NCBI GenBank assembly: GCA_964019135.1
Contig: OZ025249.1
Coordinates: forward strand, 37,151,759 to 37,215,758
From: Arenicola marina
Lineage: Eukaryota; Annelida; Polychaeta; Arenicolidae
Reading direction: 5' to 3'
Length of the DNA stretch: 64,000 bases
Shown here one piece after another: positions 23,732-36,036 of this stretch (its first letter is position 1; each line of letters opens with the position of its first letter). The notes beneath the pieces are model-generated. The model ran no database searches and was not told the origin of the DNA. It saw nothing but the letters and a program-made list of their open reading frames with translations. The position numbers and the translations under genes were made by a program.

Positions 23732-24548
23732 GAACACAAATTTTAAGGCCAAGGTTCAGCACAAACTATTAACACCTACCATATCACCTACCGCACCAAT
23801 TATCTGCCAATGAGCAAAAAAATCCAACTTCTTGAATTTTCCCTCCACAAGAGTCAAAACTGGTGCCTGTAGTGAAATGTGTGCACATGTTGTTTACCGT
23901 TCCCACCGACAGGGGGTGCTTTATCCCAAAACTATATCTGGCTACAGAAGCGTCTAGAGCGCCACTTACCCTTGCCAGCGGCCGCTGTCACTGTGTGTGG
24001 AATGTCTCAACCTCTGAGTCAGCAGGTGCTCAAAAGTGAGGGTTTAAATTAGATCTAAATGGCCACTTCCCCGCACCTCTCGATCGTTTGACACATCGAT
24101 CAACCTTTTAATTGCCACACACACCCATTTAGACACTCAAGTAAAAAAGGTTATTTATTTTGATACACCCGTTGCAACGATCGTATCCGAGTGTTTAAAT
24201 GTTGGCTTTAAAGTTACATGTGGAGCTGACCGTTGCAACGGCTGTACCATAATAAACATAAATGTTACCTTTGCCCACAAGCAGTGTCAACGGCCACCGT
24301 CAAAGAAAAAGTGGCGCTCCGGACGCTTCTATTGTCTCATATAATTTAGCGCTTGGGCGCCCCTGTCGGTGGCACCGGTAAACGACTTGTGTACACACGT
24401 TTATGACGTTTCAAATCAGCACAAGTTTTCATTTTTGTGGCGGACAATTCATGAATTTGAAATGTTTTTCTCATTGGCAGATAATTGGTGAGCGATATGG
24501 TAGGTGTTTATTGTCTGTTATGAACCTTAATGCCTTAGGCTTGTGTTC
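23732..24548. mobile_element. ~0.8-kb foldback element
   Basis: Arms of about 240 bp are imperfect inverted copies. GAACACAA at 23732 pairs with TTGTGTTC at 24541. AACACCTACCATAT pairs with ATATGGTAGGTGTT, and CCAATTATCTGCCAATGAG pairs with CTCATTGGCAGATAATTGG. The centre is a less ordered ~300 bp. No coding sequence. Confidence 0.8.
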
Positions 24549-27500
24549 TTATACGCAAATTTGGCATTAAAAAACAGCGAAACAACTCCACATGCAACTG
24601 TAATACATTTGATATATTATGTCTTCTTAAATATTGGCTTTAATACAATATATTTATATTTCTTTCTTATGTTTATTTTTCGCCTAGTTGCTATAACTGT
24701 TCTTAAGTAGGTAGGTTTCACTGAGCATGCCGCCAGAACCGGCACCATAACATTATCAGCCACATCATTGTCATGTTATAGATGTGAGCTGTGAATTGAG
24801 CGGTTACATGAAGGAGCGAATTAAGTCCTTAAGTAAAGCAATGCCTTTTTGTACCAATGCGCATTAAAACCGCGCAAAACCCGTGAAGTGTCCTATAGAC
24901 ATCGTGCCAACGAGGATCGGAGTGTGATGGCGTGACCACCCGGACACAACACCCTCGTTAGGCCCCGATCGGTTTTATAAAGATACCTCCTAGCGGCCTC
25001 TCTCGCTTTGATCATTGCATGGCATTACTGCTGAACTAATGTTGCAATTATACATGTCAATGCAGATCGATAAATGTTTCGGTGACGATCTCTGAGTGGC
25101 TTCAAGTTTTCAGAAGTATAGAGGGCAGTACTCTTTTATTCTGGGCTCCGAGTGCGGTCCCAAGTCTGATGCGGCCGGGGATATGCTATTTTTAATACAT
25201 GCCATTTACAAGTCTTATGGCCGCATGGGATAGGTAATTGTCTCGCAAAAAGAACGTTCATATTTCTCTCTATCGATAACGCTTTACATGGGCTTCATGG
25301 AATATAATTGATTCGGGCTTTGCCATTCACAGCAGGAATCCGCATGACAAATAAAGGTTTTCTATTAAAAGGGGCTTTCAGTGCTTGAGTGGGTTAAGCT
25401 CCTGTGTTGACTGAGAACCTTTCAAGTCAGATTAACAACCAGGGCAAACGATATATGTGTTTTGTTTCTCGATGCCTCGACAATCTCGGCAGATCAGTTA
25501 TTTTTACCAAGTCGGTGTGTCTAATGTTGGTGAAATATCATTTCGTAACGGCATCAAAATACTCATTGTAACATGCTATTTAATCTAGGCCAAACTGAAC
25601 AACTTAACTTTGGACAACTTGTATCAGAGATGTTTAATATGGTTACGACCGTATCTGGGTGGAGCAAGATGCGAACGATGGCAGTTTTTCTCTGACATCA
25701 AAGAGCGTTCATCTGATATTAGAAGCGGCCCGAGACTCTCTCCAAGATTGATTGTCACAAACAATTTAAGTCTCACTGGTCCAGATATTCTGAATTTAAC
25801 ACGCCACCATTGTTAAAAATAACAATTCATCTGAATATGTACGTAAACGCTACACCTGCCTATTTCAGCAATTAAACCGGAATCTGCATCTAGGTCACTT
25901 GGCGCGCACATTGCGGCCTTGATCGTCCAGAGTGGATACTCGAGTTTGTACATATTTCGTAGATAAAACGTGCCACACTACACCAATATCGGGGCCACAT
26001 AATTTGCACAACGACCCGGATTGCTTCAATATGTACTCTTCTGCGGGAATATTATGCTAATTTTACGATTTAATTTACCCAGAAGCTGGTCGTTAATAGC
26101 GCTCCGTTTCGCCGGGCGTTTCCGGAATTTATTGATATTCGAACCAAATAAGAAATTTGTATTATTTGCAAAATTGCCACCGGGGTGAATGCTTACATCA
26201 TAATGGTACCCTGTCAGCATACGCGTATCCCGCCTCAGACTATGGATGAGTATATGGAATATTGCCAAGTAATGTGTACATGAATGGTACTATGGGCTGA
26301 CGGCGTAACGAGTGCAGTATAAATTATTATAACTGTTTTTATTCACACTGTACCCCATACCGATAATACTAGAATAGTATACAATGTTCTGGCGTGATCT
26401 GTTAAAAACAAATCAATGTCAACTCAATACATTCTTGATGAATTGGATTATCAGAATGCTTAACTTTTTTATTAACTTTGTAAGAACCAAATAAAACAAG
26501 TACAATATATTTACCATTGTCGAATAATTGGCATGTGATCATGCGACCAGTATTACGTGATGACCATATTTAATAACATGTCAACCATCGTGTTCATAAA
26601 AGCATATCACCTATAGCATATGGTCGTTTTGACCAGTAACGTTACAGTTTATAGCATATGCGGTTGTTAGACAGTTAAGAATATCTGCCATCTGGGCTTA
26701 TCAAACGACATGACCTAGGTGGGTAAATTACGTTTTGTAATAATAGTTTGATAATATGCTCAGTATCATTGCTAGACATGTACCAACCGACGCGGGGTAA
26801 TAATCTAAAAACATCCGCTAGACTTATATACCAACAATGGTTGGATAATAATCGTATTACTTTCACTATAAATACACCTGTGAGGGCGGGAAAATGCACT
26901 TATTTCATCCACTTGACTTGTTCCTGTTATAGCTGGATAATAACCTGTTGAAACCGGCTAGACCAGCGGCAATGACTGTGACATAATAACCTTATTATAT
27001 AAGTTAGACCTGTACCAACGAAGGCGCCATAATTACAGGCTGACTTCCACTAGACCTGTGCCAGTGATGACGGGCTAATAACTTGATTATTTGCGCCACT
27101 ACAGGCGAGATGACAACCTTATACCATCCGCCAGACTTGTACCAATCGTGCCGTTACACGTTGGTCACAGCAATCTGATGTTATCGCATTGCAGCCACTG
27201 TATCCGCCAGCCAACACCCGCCCCTCATTCCCCACCACGCCAGTTATCGATGGGGCATCCTCAAGGCCGATATGAAAGAGATTTATATATCACGTGGCGT
27301 GGTATCAGAACAACAATGGCTCACCGGCAGTCATAAACCATGAACATAACAAGGGAGACGAATAAATTAACCAGAGGGTGCCGCGAAACTGACCTACGGA
27401 AGTCCCGCCTCGAAGGAACCATGTCGTTCCACCATTACGGCATCTTATACCTCATAAATATACGTCTGGAAGGCTAAATGGGTGGATCAATGGCTGAAAA

Positions 27501-28880
27501 GGTGCATACATGAAACATTATCATTCGTGAGGCTGACGAACCCTTTATTGCAAAAAGCGTAGGTGGCTTTTGGATTATCCACATTTACTGCATAATAAAT
27601 GTCGTTTTCCAATATCTAAATAACAGAATAATGCATTGGTGTCAAGTAGCATATTTCCTTCCCACCGATTCCCATCCAAACTAGTTAAAGGAAGACTGCC
27701 CACATATGTATCCTAATATCAAAGGTATTAGTATACGAAAATAAGCCATACGTCGATTTCACTGCAACCGTTTTCCGGTGGCGCCGCCAAGCGGCACGAG
27801 CGTAGCGTTGCATAGCGCCGCCGTAAAGAGGCGAAAAATTGCTCGAATTGAAGACAAAAATGTCCCACAATGTCAATGACAAAGAAATGCAAGACTTGCT
27901 TCTTGCTCCACCATGCTGATGCTGGCGACTGATGCGGGTAGAACCAGTAAAAATTTATCGCTATGCACATGCAGGACAGACACATCAGTGTAGGGTAGGA
28001 GGTAGGGGGTAACATCCAAAACACTGTGGGATCCTTAATTGCCAAGGATTACTCAACAATTGCCAAATGACAATAAGCTCCATGTTACTGCTAAGGCCAA
28101 ACGAATGTGTAATCAGGTGCCCTGGGCGATGTCCTGGGATTTGAATAAAAAATAGGGTAACTCAGGCGATATAATATGATCACAGGACTCTGCCCTTCGA
28201 GCTTGGTGGTGTTTGTTACACATGGTGAGAGCCTGTGTTTTCAGTAGCATCAAAGGATAGACGAATCTATTTTAATTCAAAGTCTGTCCATAAAGCATAA
28301 AACCATAAAGACAGCAGGTGGGGGGTACCAAAAAGCTAGGGACCACTGAATACTTGAGATGGCGGTGGGGGGGGCGGGGCAAGCTCTGAAAAAAATTGCC
28401 ATCAAGGTCCACTAAATTGAGGACTATGGGGGTCCACGCCTAGCATTCTTCTTGAAAAATAAGGGGGGAAGGGGTGCCCTGATCCACGGGATCCCACCCC
28501 CGCTAGAACCGCCCACTACCTCCTTTGCTAAATTATGAGTTGTTGTCTTATTAGTCCCATTACAATCGCTAACCAGTCAAGGGTACAATTGTTCGTTTCG
28601 ACCAGCAAAGTTAATAGGACGTTAGGAGAGCCAAACTGGGGGAGACTGCCAATGAATGATTGTCTCGGAATGTGAAGCCTTGATGACACTAACAGCTACT
28701 CATTGCCAGATCAACACTACAAAATTACACATATATAATGTACAATATACCTGAAAGCATGAAAGGACATCCCCATGCTATACATCAACGGGATTCATAG
28801 CGCTATATCCAATTTGTAGTTGCCAGGGTGCCGCTGATCACGCAGACTGCGTTATCTGCAGCGCAGTGGCAGCCCAACGT
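24549..28880. other. Intergenic with weak degenerate repeats
   Basis: No supported gene. Between about 26770 and 27160 a strongly diverged motif, CTAGACCTGTACCAAC followed by GGATAATAACC-like sequence, recurs every 60-80 bp. A pocket at 27775-27830 contains GTGGCGCCGCCAAGCGG. The rest is featureless. Confidence 0.45.
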
Positions 28881-28884
28881 TACG

Positions 28885-28985
28885 CGCCCGCCGCCTAGCG
28901 GCGCCACTACTCCCCGCCTAGCGGCGCCACTACTCCCCGCCTTGCGGCGCCACCACTTGCCGTTGAGCGACGCCACTACTCGTCG
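28885..28985. repeat. Short GC-rich tandem repeat, ~26-bp units
   Basis: Four units resemble CCGCCTAGCGGCGCCACTAC, each with a GGCGCC palindrome or a near variant. It lies just 3' of the minus-strand PAN gene. Confidence 0.8.
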
Positions 28986-29208
28986 CATTAGATATTTTAC
29001 AACGTGCGTTCGCCCTATGACCTATCTTGGTGTATAATAATTATATTAGAAACTGGTTAAACAAAATGTGACAAAGTGTGATAAGACGTTCTCGGTTTTT
29101 TCGGGTTCCTTTATACCGGATAGCAAAAAAGTCCAAAATATTGGTTGGCATTTCGGTTTAGGATTCCGCTGTGATATAAACAAAAAGACAGAAATACATC
29201 AAAAATTG

Positions 29209-32200
29209 TCACCCACAGACTTTATAATAGTAATCTACCCCAGCGAAGTTTTGGAAATCTGCCGGGTCGAGAAGGTGAGTGCTGTCGCTGAACCAGCAGT
29301 CGGCCCCGAAGAAGTATTCCGCGGATTTGCACAGGGGGTTGCCGAGACATTGATCAAAACACTGCTGCAGTGACAGACCCTGGTCAATGCCAATGTTGTG
29401 CTGCTGGAGTGTCATATCGGGGAACCCGCCTTGCATGACACATGGCAGCGGCGTCGTCACTTCGTGAGAGAGAAAAACAGTCAGTCACCTGCTTGAAGGT
29501 CAACGTCACACAATCACGGGTATGCATGCAATTTTTAGTCGAATGTTTTGAGCGACAAGTTGGTAACTGGGGCGAGTTCGAATACCAGAAATCGGTTATA
29601 TTGATCAGGGAATTGTCAAAGTGAAATAGTTTGACCTTCATTAGTTTTATTGCATGTGAAAAGAATGGAGTCGGATATTAGCCTATAATCGGATCTTTAC
29701 TTCACAGTAACCGATGATAAGGAAGAAAGACAGGCTCTATCGGACAATAGAGGTCCTTGCTCGACACCATTTGATGTGAAGCCTTTTTTCTCGGTGCATA
29801 TTGTTGCATAGAATTTTGTCAAAAATAAAATAACTGTATAAGTGGTACAATCCAGGTAGTACAGGTGAAGTGAGTGTGGAGCTACTTGGACTGGAGCGAA
29901 GATCAAAACCACTAATTAAGCAGAGTTAAGCAGAAGTTGTTGCTTCACTTAATGTTGACCAAAGTACGTTCTTTCAATCAACATGTATCCAAGTCAGCGC
30001 AACGCTCTTGTTGACTATAACGTTAACCCATCTTATCTTAATCATCTCACCATTCTTAGAATCATATATTTCCGAAATCGAGTGCAACTGCACGAGTTAT
30101 GTTCAGGTGAGCAAACCTGTTCTCCAATTGAGTCAAATAACCAAGAACGTAGGCAGGACGTTATGACTTAAAGGGTCTGGGCGATAGAGGCAAACTATCT
30201 CTCCTGGTCAGTCTCTATTGCTATGTTAACAGCATATCATTTCGTTCTTCGAACGGAATCTAACTGTTATGCAAATGACTTTTAACCCAAAGATTTCCAC
30301 AATCGGAATATGCAGACAAGTCAAGTCAAGGTTTAATTAGATCGTTAGATATGTCTTACTTTCGGAGATAGGAGCCAAAGTGTATGATATATTGACTGGA
30401 ATTTATTCCCGCACTAAATCAATTATTAATTATAAACAAGATAATAACTTCACCCGATGTAGGGAGAGCAGCTGACAGGATGCCCTTGTACTTACCACTG
30501 GGTTCCGTGGTCAAGAGACTTAAGTCCGTGTACCCTGCAACATTTAGAAAAACATCGTTGATTTATGAATTCACTTAATGTTAATTTTTTTTTTGCATTA
30601 CAACTATTCAAAGAAAAAAGAAAAACACTAAATAATTCAGTAAATGTAATATGTCTTAGTCACGAACGATCAAAGCTGTAATGTCTGCGCCAAGTGACAT
30701 AGATGCAGGTTAAGGTTTTAAAAAGTTGATCATGCTAATCATGAGAAGGTTCATAAATAAATGGTGGATTAGTATTTTTGAGAAAAAAGGTAACCCGTAC
30801 GTGTTCGATGTGTTGAATAATATGCGATGTATTGTAACGGATTCACAAAATTAACCGTTTGACTGCCGCTTCTCCGGGGTACATCGCACTGCCACACGCA
30901 GCGCTACAGCTTCAAACGAAAACCTACATTATTACGAGTTGGTGGTCATGTTAACTAGTACAATAGCATTACATCTGAAGGCCTCTAAAATGCTGTATTC
31001 TGACCCAAACCGCCCTGCTGCCCATGCAGTCGACAATCGTTGCCATAGCGACGCTGCATAGAACAATGAAACATGACGTCACGCACAAAAGAATTGTAGT
31101 TATAGCGTTAAAGGTCCCGCTTCCACGACTAGTTGCCTAGTTGCACGTGCCATGTTTCTTGGCAACGATCTATGGTATCTATACGGCGACTGGCCAACTA
31201 TATGTGGAAAGGCTTGCGATTTGCGGACATTCAGTCTCAAAATGCTTTACTTCGGTCGTTGCATGCGGAAATTAAACCAAAGAAGCAGAGACAAACCAAC
31301 GCCTTAAATTTAAATTCAACTCTTAATAATAGTAATAGCGCGAGTTGTGCATGGCGTTAGGCATTTTATAGGCCCTTCATCAAGCTGTAGCAGCCCTTCA
31401 TTTTCATATTGTCATATTATTGATGGTCGTGTCTAAAATAACATTAACTCTGAAGGCGGCTAAAATCGTGTAGCCTGATCCAAACCGCCATGCGGCCCCT
31501 TCAATAGAACATCGTTGCCACAGTGACATTGCGTAGAACAATAAAATGCCTAACGCCATGCAAAACTCGCGCTATTACTATTATTAAGAGTTGAATTTAA
31601 ATCTAAGGCGTTGACTTGTCTTTGCTTCTTTGGTTTAATTTCCGCGTGCAACGACCAAAGTAAAACATTTTGGGACTGACTGTCCGCAAATCGCAAGCCT
31701 TTCCACATATAGTTGTCCAGTCGCCTTTTTATACCATATATATGTTGCCAAGAAACATAGCACGTGCAACTAGGCAACTAGTCATGGAAGCGGGCCATTT
31801 CAAGCTATAACTACAATTCTTTTGTGTGTGACGTCATGTTTCATTGTTCTATGCAGAGTCGCTATGGCAACGATTGTCGACGGCATGGGCAGCCGGGCGG
31901 CTTAAGTCAAAATACAGCATTTTAGCGGCCTTCAGATGTAATGCTATTGTACTAGTTAACATGACCACCAACTCGTAATAATGAAAAACGACCACGCACA
32001 AATGAACCCTGGTTATTGCCTATATAAAGCTGCACTTATATGCAGAACCATAGACATGACCAGAATTCAGGCGTACGGGGAACGAACGATGAAACAAATG
32101 AAACAAATGGACGTCTGACATCCCTGGTATAAAAAACTGACACTGATATCAGATTTTAGCATCATATTCTATAGGATACTCAAATAAAGTACGGGATAAG

Positions 32201-32876
32201 TAGTGTGGTCACAATTCAGGATAAAGATATATCAGGCTATCCGGCGACTGAGAAAGCCTGCGATGTACGAACCATTGAGCTATATGTTGACACTCAGAAT
32301 ATATATTAGGTAACTAATAATAATAATAGCTAACAATAATAATAATAATAATAATAATAGCATGCGTTGTCCATGGCGTTGTTAGGCATTTTTTTGGTCT
32401 GACATCAAGGCGTCACAGCCCGCAATGATAATCAGCCCTTTGGCCACGCAGGCTCGGGCGGATTATTGCGGAAAATTGTGGGCTGCTACAGCTTGATTGC
32501 GGGCCAACATCCCGCTAACGCGCTATTGTTATGCTATGCTTCTTATTTGACGCCACTCACTTGGAAAGTAGACTATTCGCTGCGGGTCAATCGGGTCAGC
32601 GGTAGAGATGTAGTCAGCAGACGAGCGAACGAGCTGACAACTGCCGTCCGACCGCGAGAATTCAAATCCTAGACACGTGGGCCAGTTGCGACATCTGACC
32701 GCGCACTCCAAGCGACGCATCGGACCCGGATACGTCGTAATGGTATCGCCAATGACGCCATTCGCAACGGAATGTGATGAGTAGTAGACGTAGCGCTCGC
32801 TCTGACCCGAGGCACCACAGAGCCATGTGATGGGGATCGACAGAAAGAGGAGACGACAAAACCAGTATTCCGGCAT
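29209..32876 (-). CDS. Secreted protein with two PAN/apple-like modules (paralogue 2), two exons, 188 aa
   Basis: Read on the minus strand, exon 1 is 32876-32561 and exon 2 is 29459-29209, joined in phase 1 (TTTCCAA|GTGAGT, CACGAAG|TGACG). Exon 1 gives a signal peptide (FCRLLFLSIPITWLCGASG) and one Cys-rich module (CAVRCRNWPTCLGFEFSR). Exon 2 gives the second module (LQQCFDQCLGNPLCKSAEYF) ending YYYKVCG, like YFYKLCQ of paralogue 1. Length, module order and intron phase match paralogue 1, so the two arose by gene duplication with inversion. The ~3.1-kb intron contains the foldback element at 30928-31983. No canonical polyadenylation signal is evident nearby. Function is inferred to be extracellular binding only. 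Confidence 0.7.
30928..31983. mobile_element. ~1.06-kb foldback element in the PAN paralogue 2 intron
   Basis: Two ~441-bp arms (30928-31368 and 31543-31983) are inverted copies, starting CATTATTACGAGTTGG and ending CCAACTCGTAATAATG. The 174-bp spacer contains a third, more diverged direct copy of the outer ~130 bp (about 31410-31545, TCTGAAGGCGGCTAAAAT versus TCTGAAGGCCTCTAAAAT). A related fragment with GCATGGCGTT-TTAGGCATTTT-like sequence lies at about 32360-32450. The 75-codon frames in each arm are mirror images with no known homology. Confidence 0.85.
32305..32360. repeat. (AAT)n microsatellite
   Basis: Trinucleotide run of AAT/TAA interrupted once by AGCTAAC. Confidence 0.9.
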
Positions 32877-35800
32877 CGTGAGATCAAACCGTTTGTCTGC
32901 CGAATACCTGCCCTTCGCTTCTCCTGATTTATTAAGAATTCTGTTATTTTGATATCATCCTGACCATGATTCGCTGTGCACATGTGCGAAAGTCGGGTGG
33001 GAACTGCAACCAGCGGTTCTGGCGGTAGCCGTCCTAACAACTAGTGAAACCTGCAGCAAAACAACACCTTTGACGAAGTCATTAGCGCCGCGTTCCAACC
33101 CAGGTGAACGGACCGGGACGACTGGACCAGTTGATGTTGTTTTCATTATATTCGTTCTCCCGATAAGACATCTCTGCTGCGTCGTCAACCGCGATGGTCA
33201 CGTGCCACTGAACACCCGGAAGTGAACAGCAACAATCGATTGCTTAATTCGTCATCGCCAACCGCGATCTCGGCTACGCACGCATTGTTTCATGGTCGCT
33301 ATGAGGAAACTGCATCAACCCTATCCGTAGAATTTGTTGCCGCGAGCGGGTCGCTACGGGTCCCAAATGTCCCGACCAACTTCATCTGACACAACGCTCA
33401 CGTGGCGATATCAACTTATTGTCAAGCGCAACTGCATCCCAGCAGTAAATATCGATACATTATACACTAAAGACGACGGGTTGAATGCTAGCGGCCGGCT
33501 TGTTTTGCATCACCTGCGACCGGTTTCGTATTCGACACCGGTGTAATATAATGTACTTACCGCATGAAACTGCGCAGATCACTTTGACAAAAGTCGGGAG
33601 AAACCGTTGAAAAAAATGCTGATCACCGTGGGTCATAGCACCCTTGACATGATATCGTCATGCACCGCGGGTAGCCTACGAAGATATTTTCTATTCTTGT
33701 ATCATTTGACCTGATGCGGGTCCTCGATGCTCTGCGATGATTATCATAAGGCCAGCGCACTGACTCAGTTCTTAACCGACACACAATGGTAAATATCTAT
33801 ATGCGTTCCGGAAATTAATTATTGGCAAAAGCAATACAGATGTTCATTTAGGGCAAATACGTGTTATTTCATAAATGCAATCGTGTAACATTACCGGAGA
33901 TGGATAATCAAATGTGACATAAGTGTAATTAATGTATTGTGTAAATCGTTAGCATAGGAAACATTTTACCAACAATAGATTACTATATACCCGATACATT
34001 TGATCATAAGAATGTATCTATAGCACGTTGAAATATATTTCCCTTACCTATGTGGCGAGAGGACTAGCTTAGATAAATTAGGATCTAAGCTGGTCCTAGG
34101 ATCAAAGGATCAGTTTCGTAATATAATCATTATGACATTTGTTTTTATTATACGGGCATAGACTCAGTGTATGCATATGTATCTATCTACAAACGTAATT
34201 TGGCATATTATACGGTAAATCTTAATAATTTTGATCAGTTGTGTATACATAGTGTTAGCAGATAATGTCAATAACTTGTGCAAGAAAAAATGCATAAGAC
34301 ATTGCATCACGTGCCGACAGGCTAGGAAAGAAAAGGCCATCTTTCATTTAAAGCAATATCATGTGCATATTTTTCGTGTTGCCAGAAATACAATAGGCAA
34401 TTAGCTCTCTGAAGCCGATGCATATTGAACAATTTAATGACGTTGTCGTTCTACCTGGTACGGTGTGTACCATTTTTCCAGCCCTTAACTCCGCAGAGTA
34501 AGATATGATATGATTAGATACCACTGGTGATACTTGTACAAAGAGTAGGTCAGTGACGAGGGGACAATTTTGGACATGTTGGATGCTCTGTGTTTATTTT
34601 ATGGCTTTAATTTATTGAATATAAAATGTACCCTTGTTGCAAAAGAGAAAACAACCCACAGAATATGTCCACTCAACAAATGCATATTAAAGATAAGGAA
34701 AGTTGACCTACAGATTAGGGGTTAGAGGTCAGGAATTAGCGATTAGAGGTCAGTGATTAAGCAAGTTACCACCGTTATAGAAGCTGCGACACAAAGGCAT
34801 TGTTCGAACGCAAGTTACCACAGGATTACCAATACGGACCCTGGGACGGGTTAAAATTCCTGCCAACGCCTCATCTGGCTCTAATATTGAAGATCGCTTT
34901 TAAGCTGGCTTTTGATTGCCAGATTACGCACAGCCAACAATGACATGGCTCTATTGATCACGTTGCAGATTGATGGAAGGGATACCCAGGGTTTCCCGTA
35001 TATGGTAATTATAGCTTCAAGAAGCATGGCACGTAAAATTCCTGCCAACGCGTCTTCTGGCTCTAACATTGACGATCGCTTTTAAGCTGTACGTACGTAC
35101 AGTTAGTGTGATGTCAAGTGCGTATGTTAAATTACCACATTTGAACCGCACACAAAATAGTGAATGCAGGTGGACTTATAGGTGGCCTCACGGTAGAATA
35201 CCCGAGGAGTCCATACAGACGAGATGAACTATCGGCATACGTTCGACACAGCTGGCTATGGGATCAATATCATTTCAATGTACCGAAGAATGTACCATAT
35301 AGCTATGACCACTATCTGTATCGGGCAATATCATGAAGTAAGTTTTGTTTCACCGACATTTTCAGCAGTATGTATTTGTCGCCCTATCTCTGGCGGCGGG
35401 AAACTGACCAGGTGATATTTCCTTATCACCGGGTAGGTTGACCGCCAGGCAGAGCTTGATTAAAGTGGAGCTTCTTACGCAGGACCTGGTTTGTGTTTGT
35501 CATTTTCGCTAATACGGGTTATCGATAACTACTGCTACGTGCAAACATATAGCGCGTAGACAATAAACAAAGGATATTGCTAAAGAGACCGCTTGGCTGG
35601 ACTCGAACCTTTTGAGTACACTAAATAGGGATGTCTGGAATAGGTGTACTACCCATTAGAATTCACATATTTTTGTAGGCAATAGTTATACCCATGTCCA
35701 ATACCCATGTAAATGTAAATGCAATGAGAGCACAAGAGGCCTTTTATTGTCAATGCCATGAGAACACACGAGGCTATAATTCATGAAGGGAGGCCAGTCG

Positions 35801-36036
35801 CTAGTCCTTGCTCCTTGCTCGCAGTCAGTCGACGTCCAAGACCAATGAATTCCAAGGCAAAGTAAACTATTAACTCAAAGTGAATGACTTCAGCAAGGCA
35901 CCAAGAACGAATATTCAGAATGCATGGCCTACACCGTGGTGGATGGGATGACGGACTTTGACTGGGCCAGCTCGGGACACAACGTGGTCGCACTCCTCAC
36001 TCTCCAGACAGTTCTTCGCGAGTCACGTCAGCAGCC
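32877..36036. other. Intergenic between PAN paralogue 2 and the protease homologue
   Basis: No supported gene. It contains a ~54-bp direct duplication (34851-34905 and 35034-35087, both with AAAATTCCTGCCAACGC and GATCGCTTTTAAGCTG) and a small palindrome CTGTACGTACGTACAG at about 35087. The last stretch includes the 5' UTR of the gene starting at 36037. Confidence 0.45.

Noticed and set aside
31133..31777. Two similar 75-codon frames (MPSCTCHVSWQR-like) on opposite strands
   Set aside because: They are mirror-image copies within the arms of one foldback element, with no recognisable domain. They are better explained by the inverted repeat.
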